A stretch of DNA of 64,000 nt from Erythroxylum novogranatense. Its lineage: Eukaryota; Streptophyta; Magnoliopsida; Malpighiales; Erythroxylaceae. A model generated the notes under the pieces. The model saw nothing but the letters and a program-made list of their open reading frames with translations. It did not search any database and was not told the origin of the DNA. The stretch spans positions 21,376,350 to 21,440,349 of the forward strand of contig CM057234.1 of the NCBI GenBank assembly GCA_029891385.1, given 5' to 3'. Below are positions 12,401 through 24,961 of this stretch, one piece after another (the stretch's first letter is position 1; every line of letters begins with the position of its first letter). A program made the translations under genes and the position numbers.

Positions 12401-13282
12401 TAATTGGACTGAATATTTGGACTGTGTATTATCATGTTTACTGCTATGGAACATGTGCATTCATGCACAAATGCATCCCACTGTTAAAAGGAAAGTTGTG
12501 AACCGAGACGCCACTGTACTGAACCGAGCCTAGAGCTCGATATACTGAACCGAGCCTCGAGCTCGACGGGAGATAATTCTCCCCAGACGCGTCTATACTG
12601 ATCACTGTTATGCGCTCGGTCACAATACTGAAATGAACTAGAAAAGAGTCACGTGTGCATTGCATCTTGGATGAATATTTGGAAATGTTTTGGTGGTTCT
12701 TTATACATCGCTCGTGATCGTCAGAGCATTGTATAAGTGTACTGTGATTGTTTCAATCGTGTGTTTTGTATAATTATTGAATGAGTACTGTATCATGCTT
12801 ATGTGATGCATGAATTGGGAGAACCATCGATGATGGTTTCTCATTGAGTTCGCAAACTCATCCAAAATTGCAATTTATTTTTCAGGCCTAAGCATAGACA
12901 GATAGCTCCCTCAGGACTGTAGAGTCGTATACTGTGAATTGGCGAGAGAAGCGATGGCTCAAAGGTCGGTCAGCTGGGCTTTCTTTTGGAGACTTATAGT
13001 TAGATCTGTTTGTTGTACATTACAGTATGTCATTTAGTGAGTAGTGTTTTGGAGCATGTGTAAACTAAACATATTGACAGTTTGTAAATTACTGAGTTTT
13101 AAGTGGATGAAATGGAATCCAATTTGGTTTTAAAAAGTGGTCAATTTCTTATTACTGTCTTATGATTGTGATGCCATGAGGAGTGTAGTGGTTGTTGTCA
13201 GTAGTGGTCTCTTGTCGTAGGATATGTATAGGAATGACCTACGGGTGTTCCGGTAGATACCCTATGGTAAGGGGGCGCTACA
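9470..13282 (+). mobile_element. Solo LTR (3.8 kb) nested in the LARD interior
   Basis: The LTR starts TGTAACATCCC and ends GCGCTACA. It is flanked by perfect 5-bp duplications CTACG at 9465-9469 and 13283-13287. Only one LTR is present, so this is a solo LTR left by LTR-LTR recombination. It belongs to the same family as the LTR ending at 1719 and the solo LTR at 24016-27103. It has five GAAAGTTGTAG-like modules at about 10900, 11109, 11290, 11470 and 11651, a GGTGAGTAACC donor-like site at 12241 and a TTTTTCAG acceptor-like site ending at 12885. A direct duplication of about 42 bp lies near 12270-12358. Confidence 0.93.
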
Positions 13283-13287
13283 CTACG

Positions 13288-16200
13288 TGTGCATACGTGT
13301 TAAGTGCCTAAGTGGGAGAAAAGTTAGACCATATTAGAATGTGAGCCCATGAATGTGTATGGGCAATGAGGAACGGGAAAAAGGAAACATCGATGATGAG
13401 AATTATAATGTACTATGGTTTGAATGACTATGTTGGCCTAGACTGATTAAGGAAAGAATTGATATCAAACTGAGTCCCCTGATTAATGTGGCAATATTAC
13501 GGCGACAGAAAACGAATATGTCTAGAACTTGGAGAGGTCCACTGGAGATATGAGAAGCATACTGGTTAGGGAATTAGAGTTCTGACTGTAGAAGTGATGA
13601 AATGGGAAACATTAGAACTGAGTAAAACGTAGATGGTCCGATCAGACAGATATTGATTCACTGCATTTGTGTTCGATATCAGTAGATATCATAGGTAGAT
13701 GATGATAGCGAGATTGTAATAAGGTCAATATTGTACCGTAATGATCTACCTAGAACTGAAAGAACTGAAAGAGCAAAGTGCCTAGTAGGGTAAGAAAAAG
13801 TAGAAATGGTGAGATAAAAGTGTACAGATAAACAGAAATGAACTCGTGAAACGGGTATGATTATGAGCCATAAGCTTGAGACTGAAATGGTTATGCGAAT
13901 ATAGTGCTAAGAGTTTGGAAATCAGTATAATAAGATAGTAAGGAAAAAAAAAGACAGACTGACAATTTCTGCTGATTGTATATCGGGAAATTCTGGATTG
14001 GTTGAAAGGATGTATATGGACACAGAAATGGTAAATGGATGGGTAAATAGATAGAGATACAGTGGAGTTGTATCACCGATTTTGTCATGTTTTGGGGACT
14101 GTGAATACCTTATTATAGATTGTCTGAGGAAGATAAAGAGATATGTAACAATAAGGAGATGACATTGTATAAGTCAAGTGGATATGACCTTAAAAGGTCA
14201 AGCTGACACATGAATGATATGGGAATGAAACTAGGGAAATGAAAAGAAAAAAAATGAAACAATGATAGTAATATATGAAAAGAGTTGTCGCATTTAAGTT
14301 GATTTACCATTGGGAGTATCTATTGGACGGTAAAGTTGATCATGATTAATGAAACGTATGTGAAAGATACATGGAAATCAAGAGAGGAGATGATCGGTGA
14401 ATGATTAGAGTGGCTATAAGTGTAAAGTTCATAATGGGTTAAAGTAAGACATAAGAGGACTGAATGCACCTTTATGAGAGGAAATGAACCCAAAAAAAAA
14501 TATAATGGCATCAGTCCTCTATTTGAGGATCAGTATAACCAGAAAGGAGTTTTGTGGAATGTTTAATAGTATAAGTTCCTATTTGGTTTCCGGTGATGTA
14601 TAGTTTAAAGAATAAGTGTTAAAGAAAGTGTTTAGTGTCACAGAGAACCTTAGTGCAAGGAATGTTTTGATCTTTTCAATTATGGCATAACATTGTTCTG
14701 ACTGAAATAGTGCGTATAGTTAAGAATGATTGAAAAGCAATTAGAGACATTAATTGGCTGATGAGACTTTCGTGAACAGTATAATGACGGTAGCAAGACT
14801 AATAGTTAAATGAAAAGAAGTATGGACGAAATCAAAGGTGAAATTGAGTCATATCTCCAGAGAAGATCTAGACATAACAAGTGAAATATACAACTGAGGT
14901 TTTCTGCATTGTGTGTACAGAAATGTAAAGTATCTAACTACGTAAGTGGAATTTTAATTTGAGGTGATTCTATTGCAATGTGAAGTGAATAGGTCTCCAT
15001 ATGTGATGCCAAACTGTTGGGAAATCTAGATTTGAAACTAAGAATAAAATAGTCCCGAACTGCGAAGTGAAATACTCAAATGAAGTGGCATTTATGGAGG
15101 TCCAAGTATAGATGACTAGGTATTGGCATATGTTGATGTGAATGACAGGAAATCAATTGAAAAGAGAATATGAGTAGAGACAAGAAGTCCTAAAGGGAAA
15201 CTGACAATGACGTGATGTAGTGTTACCTTCATAAAGGGATTGCAAATACATTACTTGTGGACTCAAAAAAAAAATTGAATGATGTATGGTAAAGTCAACA
15301 AGCCCCTAATAGGGAATTATGTGAGGTAAGCAAATGGTAGTGACCATGTTTATAGATGGAATGTGTTTGAAAGTGTTGAACAGTGATACTAAGGATAAGC
15401 ATACCCTTGGAGAGTGGGCAGTGTGTGATGAACTGAGACAATATGTTAAAATGGTATAAGATAAATTGAACTGACTTTGATAAATGGTATTGAAGACTTT
15501 AGATTCCTATAGGGATACATTGTGTTAATTCGAGGAAAAAGACGGGCATAAATGACTACTATACCGACAATTCTGAAATGAACAGACAATTCTGCCTACT
15601 AAATTCAAATAGTGAACAGATAATGCTGCAATAAACAGACCAACTAAAGATATTGGGTTTTTCAAAGAATGTCAAGTAGATTATGGGTAATTATGAAGTG
15701 TTACTGGAAAATTGAAGTTGTAGATCTAGTGATAATGGATAGAAGTAAGAAAGGTTAAGAGTGCAGAAGTTAAAGTGGTGAGTCCTATAATGAGTCTGAA
15801 TATGCGAGTGAAATCGAAAAAAAAATCACAATATTGAATGATTCAAAGAAAAAGTATGTGTACCCGACAAAAAAGTGTTAGAACAAGAAAGTGAACAGTT
15901 GAAGCAAGACATTCTAGTAAGTATATGCGAAAGTGAAATTGAATAACTATGGGTATAGAACGAAGTGGTTATAGATTCAAGTGCGTAGAGGTTTGAATGT
16001 TCAATAGGAAAAGTGCTTAAGTATTTGGACTATCGAGGATTATAACCTCATGATATATTTTTGACTGAATGATTATAGAACTAATGGTGAGCACAAGATG
16101 GAATTGTACACGCTTATATTACACACAAAAAAATGCTTAACAAGAGGCAAAGACCAATATTGAGTCGAGATGCTTGTGATGAGTAAACCAAAGGATAGGA

Positions 16201-16798
16201 CTTAGGAAAACTGCATGGGTTAGCTGAAGTGGATCAGGATCGGACATATGAAATAGAATTAAATGCATATAGAACAGTGAAATGTCAAAAGAACACTGAT
16301 TCTGGACTAAGAGTCAATGTAATATGAGGGATAAATGAGTTAGGAGGATTACCACCGGTTATAGTGAAAAATAGAGATAAGTGCCACTGTGTCGGTACCA
16401 AAGAAAAGGGAAGTGTCGCAGACGAGAGCGTGACTAAGTATACGCAGAATTGGCAAAAAGCGTAAAAGATATTGAATTGATAAAACGTGATGAGTGAACT
16501 GGTTCAGAAAGAATGAACTGAGTCATAGCATCGGAACCAAAGGTAGTGGCTACTCTGAAAATGGCAAGTGAGATAGTTAAGATAGTGAGATTGTCAACTG
16601 ACAGCCTTGTTGAATCCGTCTACTGTGATGAGTGATAATGAGTTAGACAAATAAGTGACTGAACAACTGACTGAATGTGGTTACTGTGACCTTTCGAAAA
16701 ATGAATCATTGAGTGGAAAAGCGTATGGGACATGTAGGGTCATTTGATAACGGTCATAGTGAACCGTTGACTGAGAATTTCGAGGAAGAAATTTATAT
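13288..16798 (+). other. Non-coding interior of the LARD-like element
   Basis: About 3.5 kb is purine-rich on the plus strand and poor in C by eye, with stops in all frames. I searched by eye for gag zinc knuckles, the protease DTG box, the reverse transcriptase YVDD/YIDD box and integrase motifs and found none. Short reading frames on the minus strand are by-products of the purine bias. Decayed beyond recognition and never coding are both possible. Confidence 0.7.
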
Positions 16799-16810
16799 AA
16801 GGAGGGGGGA
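16799..16810 (+). other. Polypurine tract
   Basis: A purine run AAGGAGGGGGGA lies two bases before the 3' LTR. It is the expected plus-strand primer and confirms the orientation. Confidence 0.9.
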
Positions 16811-16812
16811 AT

Positions 16813-19800
16813 TGTAACATCCCACCCCCGACAGGAAGGGTAAAATAGTAAATTTGGCATAGGATAAGATAGATTGGAATGATTTAGGACGGTTCATGCA
16901 TAATAGGATTGGTACACAGTATCATTTGTGCACATGAAAGTACTGTACATGCATACATGACATTCCTGGTATTTGGGCCTAAACGATATTTTATTGTGAT
17001 TAATGTGGTTATTGTGTGTGGAAAATTATTTTGAGTGCGCCATTGAGTGTTTTATATTTTAAGGGATTTTTAGGAATTTTTTTGGAATTTTCCGAAAGAA
17101 AATTCTCGGATCGAAAAAATCGTCAAACGGCGAACTGGTTGATTTTCGGTAGCGAAAATTCCTATCCAATGGCACTGTAATATTGGGTATATTATTTTGG
17201 GATTGAAATTAGGGCCATTGGACTAGAATGGATCAAATTGCATTAGGATTCCTATTTACTAATTTGTTTTTAGCCTATTTTGTCTTTTTCCTTAGAATTG
17301 CCACTTGTCCTCATGAATAAATGCTTTTGTCTTATGCTACTTGCTTCCTCTCTCGTTGTTGTCTTAATTAAAGCATGAAAAATCAAGTTTCCTTGCTTTC
17401 TTATTCAACCATTCGAAAACCCTCTTCATTTGTTCCTCTCACCATCGATTTTCTTCTTCCTCTCTCAAACCTCCCTCCAAATCTTAAGAGCTCCTTCATG
17501 AAATCAAGTTATTTTCTTGCCATGGAGAACTTGCCCTTGCTTGGTGTTAGGAGAAGTTGTTAGAGAGGGTAGGAAGCAAAGATTTGAAAGGAAGTGAAGA
17601 TTGGAAGTTTAAGTAGGTAAGGTTTAAAGTTAGTTTTAATTAAGCTTTAATTATGTAGTATTGAATCATGATTGTTAGATGTATTTAATTGGAGTTATGT
17701 TGCATTTATTATGAGTATTGATGCATGAATTTGATGAGAATTATAGGTGGAATTGTTGGGTATAAGGGTATGTTATGTATGGCTTGATGAAGTAGTAGGA
17801 TTGAATGAATGTTTAGCTTGAATTTGGATTGAATATTGATGACTAATCTTGCATATAACTTAAGAGTTTCATGCTGCCAAATTGTGACTATTAGACCTAG
17901 TGAATGTATGAATGTTGTAGGGACTGATTTTGTGCTCATTTGGATGCTTAGTGATGTGTTATTGGCATTGGAAATGATAGAAGCTAAGTTTAGTACCAAA
18001 GCTGGAAATTTTGGTTTTAACCGATTACACTATTTTGAGCATAACTCATTGTTTAGGCATGAAAATGAGGCAAGGTTTGTGCCAAAGTAAACTTTGGTTT
18101 GTTGACTACATTTTTGTGTGAAATAGGTGTTGTCCAATTTTAGCTTTAAGAGGGTAAAATTTAGCATGGAAAGTTACTGCTGATGGCTGGAATGAACAGT
18201 ATCCGGATTGATGACCTGATTGTGTTGATGATTTTTCTAAATTAATTGAGATGGAATTAGGGAAAATGGTCTAAATGAAATTTGAAGCTTATGAAGTTAT
18301 CTTTCCATTCCCACTTATTTTTCAATTTTTATATCTGTATATTGGGAGATATGCACTGTGGAATATGGACTGATTTTGATCAATTTGGTGAAACCTAGAC
18401 TAAGAGTGGATTTGGTGCACATTCTGATTAGAAGCAATTTTAGAAATTTCTGTGAATTGAATTGTCTTGAGTGATCTTCTGAAGAGTTGTAGAGGAAGCA
18501 ATTATCTTGAAAATGGTATATAGCATGTAATTTTTGGAGATCAGATGTGGGAGTAATGAATTTTCAAAATCTGTACCTGCATGAGGTTATAGACTGTTGC
18601 CCTGATCAGTAACTTGCATGAAAGTTTTAGGCTTGTTAGAGATGGAATTGGCTTTGAAGCCCTTCATGAGAAGTTTAGCATTGTGTTTGATCTTTCCATA
18701 GGTATAAAGTATGCATTTATTTGACATTTTTGCAAGGAGATATACTGTTTAGAACATTCTGTCAGATTGAGTACTTGCAGGGGTGAGATTCTTTGAATTG
18801 TTTGACCTAATTAACCATTGAATTTGATTTCATATTGTCATAAAAGTTGTAGATCACATTGTGATCTTTCTGAGCATATTTATTGTGTAATTTTACTGAA
18901 GATAATGGAAGTTACTTAATTTACCAAGTACTGTTCTGTTTCGATAGGTTTTGAATGGCAGAAGTTTCATTTGAATTTTGACACTCTTAGGGGTAAATTT
19001 GATTTTTGTGTTCTTTTGCTCATATCTTTTCCGTCTGACGTCCGATTGACCTGATTCTTGAGGCATCGGATTCACTGGATATTTAATTTCATTTTCTGAG
19101 ATATTGGGGACTTTCAGACGAGGAATTGACGTTGGTCCAGGTAACGGAGTCTTTAACCACTGTTTTATTTAATTGGGGATCTATAGAGGTCCGAATTGAG
19201 TTCCGTCAGCGTCATTAGCTTTCTAATTTTTAAACGAATTATAGAATGGAAAAAAAAGGGATTAGGGCTGGGAATTCATGAACATGCATTATACACCTAC
19301 ATGTGCATCATTAACGAATTCGGATTGGATAATTAGTGATCGTTTTCTTCTTTGATTCTTATAGAGGCCCGATTGGAGCATCGTTCGATCGACGTAGCAG
19401 AGACTTCCCGGCATTAGCTCAGAAGTGATAGGTGAGTAACTTAGGTGGTTATCTCAATCTATGTGTTTAATATGACTTGATTGCCCTACGAGGATTACTG
19501 TGACTGTGAATTATAGGCTGTAATTGTAAATTATGGACTGTGACTTGTGCATACCGATCGTTAAATGGTCGTGCTTGAATGATTAATCGTTTATGAGATA
19601 TGTAACTGGGCATATGCATTCATACACTGATGCATAAACTGATAAAGAAAAATTGTGAACCGAGTCGCCATTGATATCGACATCGCGAAGCTTGAGCTCG
19701 AAGGAGTCTACTCCTAGACGCCAAGCGCCCATCGATCGATCTTGAAAAAGAACTTCAAGCTCGAAGGAAGTTCTACTTCCTAGACGCTAAGCGTCCACTG

Positions 19801-20532
19801 TTTACTGTTTATGCGCTCGGTCACAATACTGAAATAAAACTGGAAAAAGGGTCACATGTGCATTGCATACTATACTGAATGCCTGAAATAACTTTTGCTC
19901 TACATGATCGTATGATTTGTTGTCTGTGTGATTGCCTATCGTGGATTGTCTTATTTTTCTGTGGCTATAATATTGACTGTGAAATTGACTGTGTAATTGA
20001 CTGTGTAATATTGACTGTATTATCATTACTAAGACTGTTTTATTACTGTAATTTGTTATATGATGCATGAATTGGGAGAACCATCGATGATGGTTCCTCA
20101 TTGAGTTTGCAAACTCATCCAAAATTGCAATTTATTTTTTAGGACTAGAAGAGTACCCCGTTTGACACGGGAGTATACCTACTGGGTGCAAGTTGAGATA
20201 GAGGTCGGGATCAGTTCGCGTCTGCATTAGTATTTCTTAATGTTGTATTCCGCAATCTTTGTAAACTGATTAGTATGTGAACTGTTTGGTCACTGTAAAA
20301 TATTGCTAAATGATAGTAATAATTATCACTGCAAAGATTTTCTACTGTTTACTACTTATTCTGCGTGATTGTGTATTAACGGAAACTATTTCCTTTTAAC
20401 GTGGAATGATTGGTTCAAAAAAAATGTATACTGAGTTTTAACCGACTGATGTAGTACGCCACCCTTGCGGGACACGAACTCGGATATCACCAACGATATC
20501 GGGTTCGGGTCACTCGGGAGTGGGGTGTTACA
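16813..20532 (+). repeat. 3' LTR of the LARD-like element
   Basis: This is collinear with 5599-9327 and has the same terminal TGTAACA...TGTTACA. Small indels (for example near 18770-18790) and scattered transitions separate the copies. The donor-like GGTGAGTAAC is at 19431 and the acceptor-like TTTTTTAG ends at 20142. Confidence 0.92.
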
Positions 20533-20537
20533 TGCAC

Positions 20538-20657
20538 AAATCTTTTATTTAAATTTCAATCCAAAACACCTGAAATAATTTTTTAACCAATTCTATACAT
20601 TTTATTATTATCAAAACATAAAAAGGATTTAATTTGTCAACCACCATTGATCCAACA
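20538..20657 (-). mobile_element. Candidate 5' end of the split copia LTR
   Basis: The stretch resumes after the right TGCAC duplication and ends ...CCACCATTGATCCAACA. Its reverse complement starts TGTTGGATCAATGGTGG and continues into a TTTTGATAATAATA tract, which looks like a copia LTR start. See the companion segment at 4620-5598. Confidence 0.45.
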
Positions 20658-21239
20658 ACTTCCAACTAAGATTTTAGTTTTATTTCTTTAGAACATTTTT
20701 TCACTGTCTTAAGTTTCTAATGACACCAAAATCTTTCAATTTGGTTCAGAAATCTGAAAGTTATGGCCCAAACACTTTCGGACTGTTATTAAACGGAAAC
20801 AATACACTATACTCAATTTCCATCCAGAAATTGAAAGTCTTAGAGGCTGAATTAAAATTCAATTTTTCTAGATAATTTGTAACTCTCTGTTTCTATTTTA
20901 TTTAGAAACAAGGAGCATCTCATTTGGAGCTCTACAAATCAAGATATCCTCAAAATACTGAAGCATGTTCAGAAAATATCCAATTCATACTCTTCCAATC
21001 CATACCATTACTTTGATTCAATAAATATTTTTCAAATCAATACCAAAAGCTATAAATTTTTATCTAGAGATATGGAAATATGTTAGGGAACCATTGCTTT
21101 AAAAATCAGGTTATTTGGAGGTCGGACAACAAAGTTATGGTCAAAAGAGTGGGATATGTTCAGGTTTGGGGGGAGCCTGTGGGTAGCAATCGTGCATTGC
21201 TAGTCGCTAGCCCTGCCTTCAGCATCCCCTTCCTTGCAG

Positions 21240-21345
21240 TTAAAGTAACTACTTCGAGCATGGCATCCGTGGCCGTGACTTGTGTGATTGCGAGTTTTGC
21301 GCAAGTCCACAGAGTCGCGATCGCAACTTGTCACGATCATGACTT
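21240..21345. repeat. Patch of GATC-centred palindromes
   Basis: TCGCGATCGC-like and GTCACGATCATGAC motifs (about 21312-21345) lie with related half-sites TTGCGCAA and GGCCGTGACTTGTG in about 100 bp of unusually GC-rich sequence. The style matches the palindromic patches of other LTRs here but the sequence differs. Confidence 0.55.
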
Positions 21346-22168
21346 CTCCCGCCCTACATTTCTTCTTCTGACTTGTATTGGTAAAATAGGCATAACTTTC
21401 ACTACAAATATTGGATTAAGGTAATTCAAAGACCATTTCAAAGAGGACTTCTAGACCTACAACTTTTATGAAGACCTCAAAAACAATTTTGGCTTTTATA
21501 AGGGTTAAAATTTCGCTATAAGGAAGCTGTCCCAAAAGTCCATCCTATGCAACATCACAAATTTCTAATAATCATATCTCTCAACTCCGATATCCAATTA
21601 TTTCATAATATATATAGCATTGAAAAGCTAGAAAGATAATGTACAACTTCCAAGAAGAAAGCTTTGTCTAATTCCACCTAGATTAATCCATTTTTTCCCT
21701 GAAGTCAAAACACAATTTCTACACTTATGAAATACTTGAAATAGGAAATGTACAACTACAAGATAAATAAGCACATACACATTGGAAACTTCTTTAATTC
21801 TTCATTCATTTCTAAATTTTAATGAATTTCATACATAGCTTTAATTACATATCAACATTAAATCAAAGACTTAACACAAGGTACAAAATACTTTGGATGC
21901 TTAATGTTTGATATGCTTATAAAGCTAACCAAGAATGATTGAAATAACTTAGTTACAATAGTCTCTAACTATCTTGGAGTTTCTAATGCCTTGCAAGGAT
22001 TGCTAACCCTCTCGTTCTGTACCTAAGGAGTGGAAAAAAATATTGGGATGAGCTACGACACTGAATAGCTAATGTATTTATAACCATCGACAATTACCAC
22101 AAATTCAAGCATATGTATTTATATATCTAGCAATTCAATCATTCACCAATTTAGCTCAAAACTCATAA

Positions 22169-22204
22169 TTAAGCAGTTAACACATAACACATAACACATA
22201 ACAT
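22169..22204. repeat. Short ACATAAC tandem repeat
   Basis: About four copies of the 7- to 8-bp unit ACATAAC(AC) lie in AT-rich LTR-like sequence. Confidence 0.7.
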
Positions 22205-23344
22205 AGACTTTATCCATTAAGAAAATCATTCAAATGCATCATACTTAATAATTCAAAGATGCCATGCACAACCAAATGGTTTGAGGGGTCCCATGGGTAC
22301 GAAATGAAGAAACTGAAGTTTTCACCATGAACAAAATAAGTCCATTTTCGGAGCTCATAAGCCACAAGTGGGCAGTCGGGAGAAGGCTCTTGTCTATATG
22401 CACGTGACGAACGAAATGGTTCCTCTCTCGCCCAAGCAAAATCACGTATTCATTTTATCATATGTTCATACTTTCATGCTTTTTCCTTCTTTTCATTTAA
22501 TTAAAAATGTTATAACCTCTTTCACGGTGTAACATAATCACAATGCATCATGCATTTCCCATCAAATCACAACAATTCAATTTCAAGCAATCAATGTTCA
22601 CACACATAAGGAAGAATTTGCATAATCACACAATTGCTATAAATAAATTACCCAACTAATTAGCTTGCAAAATCAAAGTCAAGCTTGCCTTTCCTCTTGC
22701 TCTTGGATTGAGTTCTCTTAGTTTCCTAAAACAACCAAGGTTTCATTCATAACAATATTCTAATAAAATTCATAAACTTTAACAATCACAAAAAATGCAA
22801 TAAATACAAATTAAGCTCAAACCTAACCTACCCATAGTTCATCTAAACCAAACCCTAATTCCAAAACCCACGAAAATCAAAATGGGTCTCATCTTCTTTC
22901 AACATAACCCATTCTCTACTTCTTTCTCTACCTAAGCAAGAAAGAAAGATAAACTTACCTTAGACAAGCTTGATTCTGTCTCTTTCCAAGTTTTCTTTTT
23001 CTTCCCTAGCTTCTCTCGTGACTCTCTTCTCTTCTTTCTTTCTTCTCCACGTTTTTCTCCTCTCTTCTTTTCTTCTCACGTTTTCTTCTTTTCTTCTTTC
23101 TTATTGTTCTAATTCCAACCCCTTTTGTTTTGTCTTTCTTCCCATTTTGCCCCTCATTAAACTAGACTTTCCATATTTAGCCTTCTTTCTTTTAACATAA
23201 GTCTATTAACTATTTAAGCTAACTTAATTCTAACACTTCATTATAATTTCTAATTTCTATTCATAATTGATAATTTAATGGACTAAATAAAAAATTTAAA
23301 CACATAAATCGATAAATATTGAAAGAAAATTTCAGGGTCCAACA

Positions 23345-24015
23345 GTTCTCCCCTTAAAAGAATTTTTTCCTCGAAATTCTTACCTGAGTTCACGAAGAGG
23401 TGTGGGTACTTCTCCTTCATTACTTCCACAAGCTCCCATGTTGCCTCCTCTGTCGAATGGTTCTTCCATAAGACTTTAACTAGCTTCACAACCTTGTTTC
23501 TTAAAACCTTTTCCTTCGAATCTAGGATTTCCACCGATTGCTCCTCATACATCAAATCCTCCCTTAATTAGACCTCTGATGGTTAAACTATATGTGAAGG
23601 ATCTAATCGATACTTCCTCAACATCGATACGTGGAAAACATTTGGAATCGTAGAGAATTTCGATGGCAAAGCTAACTTGTAGGCTAAAGGTCTGATCTTC
23701 TCAATGATCTTATAAGGGGCTATGGATCTTGGACTAAGCTTTGCCCTTCTTACCGAATCTTAGAACTCCTTTCCGTGGAGAAGCTCTAAAAAATACTTTG
23801 TCTCCATTTTCAAATTCCATCTCCTTTCTACTTGCATCCGTATAGCTCTTCATTCTAGCTTGAGCTGCTTTAAGTCTCTGTTTTACCAATTTAATCTTAT
23901 CAACCATGACTTGTACCAACTCAGGCCCTAAAAGCCTCCTTTCACCTTCCTCATCCCAACAGATAGGTGTTCTACACCTCCTGCCATACAAAGCTTCATA
24001 AGGTGCCATTTAAAT
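23345..24015 (-). pseudogene. Chromovirus (Tekay-like) pol 3' part: integrase C-terminus and chromodomain
   Basis: On the minus strand the first part (24009-23734) reads MAPYEALYGRRCRTPICWDE followed by GPELVQ and a KVFFRASPRKGVLRFGKKGK box, the integrase C-terminal region. A one-base frameshift near the end of that block moves the reading to another frame, where LAYKLALPSKFSTIPNVFHVSML and two stop codons follow. From about 23545 the frame gives VLRNKVVKLVKVLWKNHSTEEATWEL...KYPHLF, a chromodomain typical of plant chromoviruses, which directs integration to heterochromatin. It ends at a polypurine tract before the LTR. The 5' continuation lies at 27104-27811 beyond the inserted solo LTR. Confidence 0.9.
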
Positions 24016-24688
24016 TGTAGCGCCCCCTTATCGTAGATTACGCACTGGGACGCCCGTGGGTCATTCCGATACGTATCCTACAATAAAGGAGGGCCACGTT
24101 CGGTCACTCATTACAATACTCTCATGGCATCATACTCATAAAATCATAATATAAAATCACTAAATTTTTGAAACCGAATCATTTTCTCATATCATTTCAT
24201 CAAAACAGAAATTTACATGACTATCAGTTTTCCACTGTCTAAAAACATTATTCCAAAAGGGAAAACTAATACAAAAATTTAACTAGGTCATCCCCAAAAC
24301 AATCACAGCTGACCGACCTGTGTGCCATGACTTCTCTTGCCAACTAGATCCACACGGCAGGAAAGTTCTTCTCACTGGAGCTAGGAGTCTACTCTCTCGA
24401 TCCTGAAAAATAAATTACAATTTTGGGTGAGTTTGCGAACTCAATGAGAAACTATCATCGATGGTTCACTCAATTCATGCATTACGCAAATAGCGTATAG
24501 ATTATCACAATAGCACGTTCAGAATATCATATAGCAATGTACAGATTTTCACAATAGCATATTAAGAGAGATTACAAAGTAATATCACATAGATGCAAGG
24601 CATGTGGCCTCTTTCCCAATCCAGAAATCAATTCAATGCACAAATACCTGAGTACAAGACATTTTCCATTTTATTTCAGTGTTATGAC

Positions 24689-24961
24689 TGAGCGCCTGAA
24701 CTGTCCCAATCTGGACACATTAATCAGTGAGCCTGAGGCTCTGAACTGTCCCAAAATGGGAGCATTAACATTGAGCTTATAGCTTTGTACTGTCCCTTTT
24801 CAGGCGCATTAAACGTTGATCTTGTAGCTCTGAACTGTCCCTTTTCGGGCTCATTAAACATTGAGCATATCGCTCTGAACTGTCCCCTTTCGGGCGCATT
24901 AAACGTTGAGCTTGTAGCTCTAAACTGCCCTTTTCCAGGCTCATTAAGCGTTAAACGCGTC
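24689..24961. repeat. 45-bp tandem array, about six units
   Basis: Units start with GCTCTGAACTGTCCC and continue with a GGGCTCATTAAAC...GAGC part. Phase and length hold at 45 bp over at least four neat copies. Because 45 is divisible by three, the array keeps an accidental reading frame open. Confidence 0.9.

Larger units (their letters stand above)
5599..20532 (+). mobile_element. Giant-LTR non-coding retrotransposon (LARD-like) with perfect TSD
   Basis: The element is 14,934 bp. It is flanked by TGCAC at 5594-5598 and 20533-20537. LTRs of 3729 and 3720 bp begin TGTAACATCCC and end GGTGTTACA. A tRNA-iMet-type primer site follows the left LTR and a purine tract precedes the right one, so it is in plus orientation. 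Without the solo LTR nested at 9470-13282 the interior is about 3.67 kb and has no recognisable gag or pol. Long LTRs with a non-coding interior of about 3.5 kb match the LARD class described in grasses; whether this is that class or a decayed chromovirus is inferred. It would depend on proteins of an autonomous partner. Confidence 0.9.
20658..23344 (-). mobile_element. 3' LTR of a chromovirus gypsy element and unresolved LTR-like DNA
   Basis: The right boundary is firm: on the minus strand TGTTGGACCCTG starts at 23344, directly after a purine tract (23345-23360) that follows the pol/chromodomain relic. The left boundary was not found. Near 22000 a GAGCTACGAC/CTCATCC-like block and TTTTTTTCCACTCCTTAG resemble the acceptor-like part of the other LTRs, read on the minus strand. 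Sequence from about 20658 to 21960 could be the LTR tail or a second LTR fragment. No host gene is seen in this stretch. Confidence 0.5.

Noticed and set aside
14113..14511. Short minus-strand frames in the LARD interior
   Set aside because: They result from the purine bias of the plus strand; no conserved motif.
23345..24015. Treating the integrase/chromodomain relic as a functional gene
   Set aside because: A frameshift, several stops, loss of the first catalytic Asp region and the solo LTR insertion rule this out.
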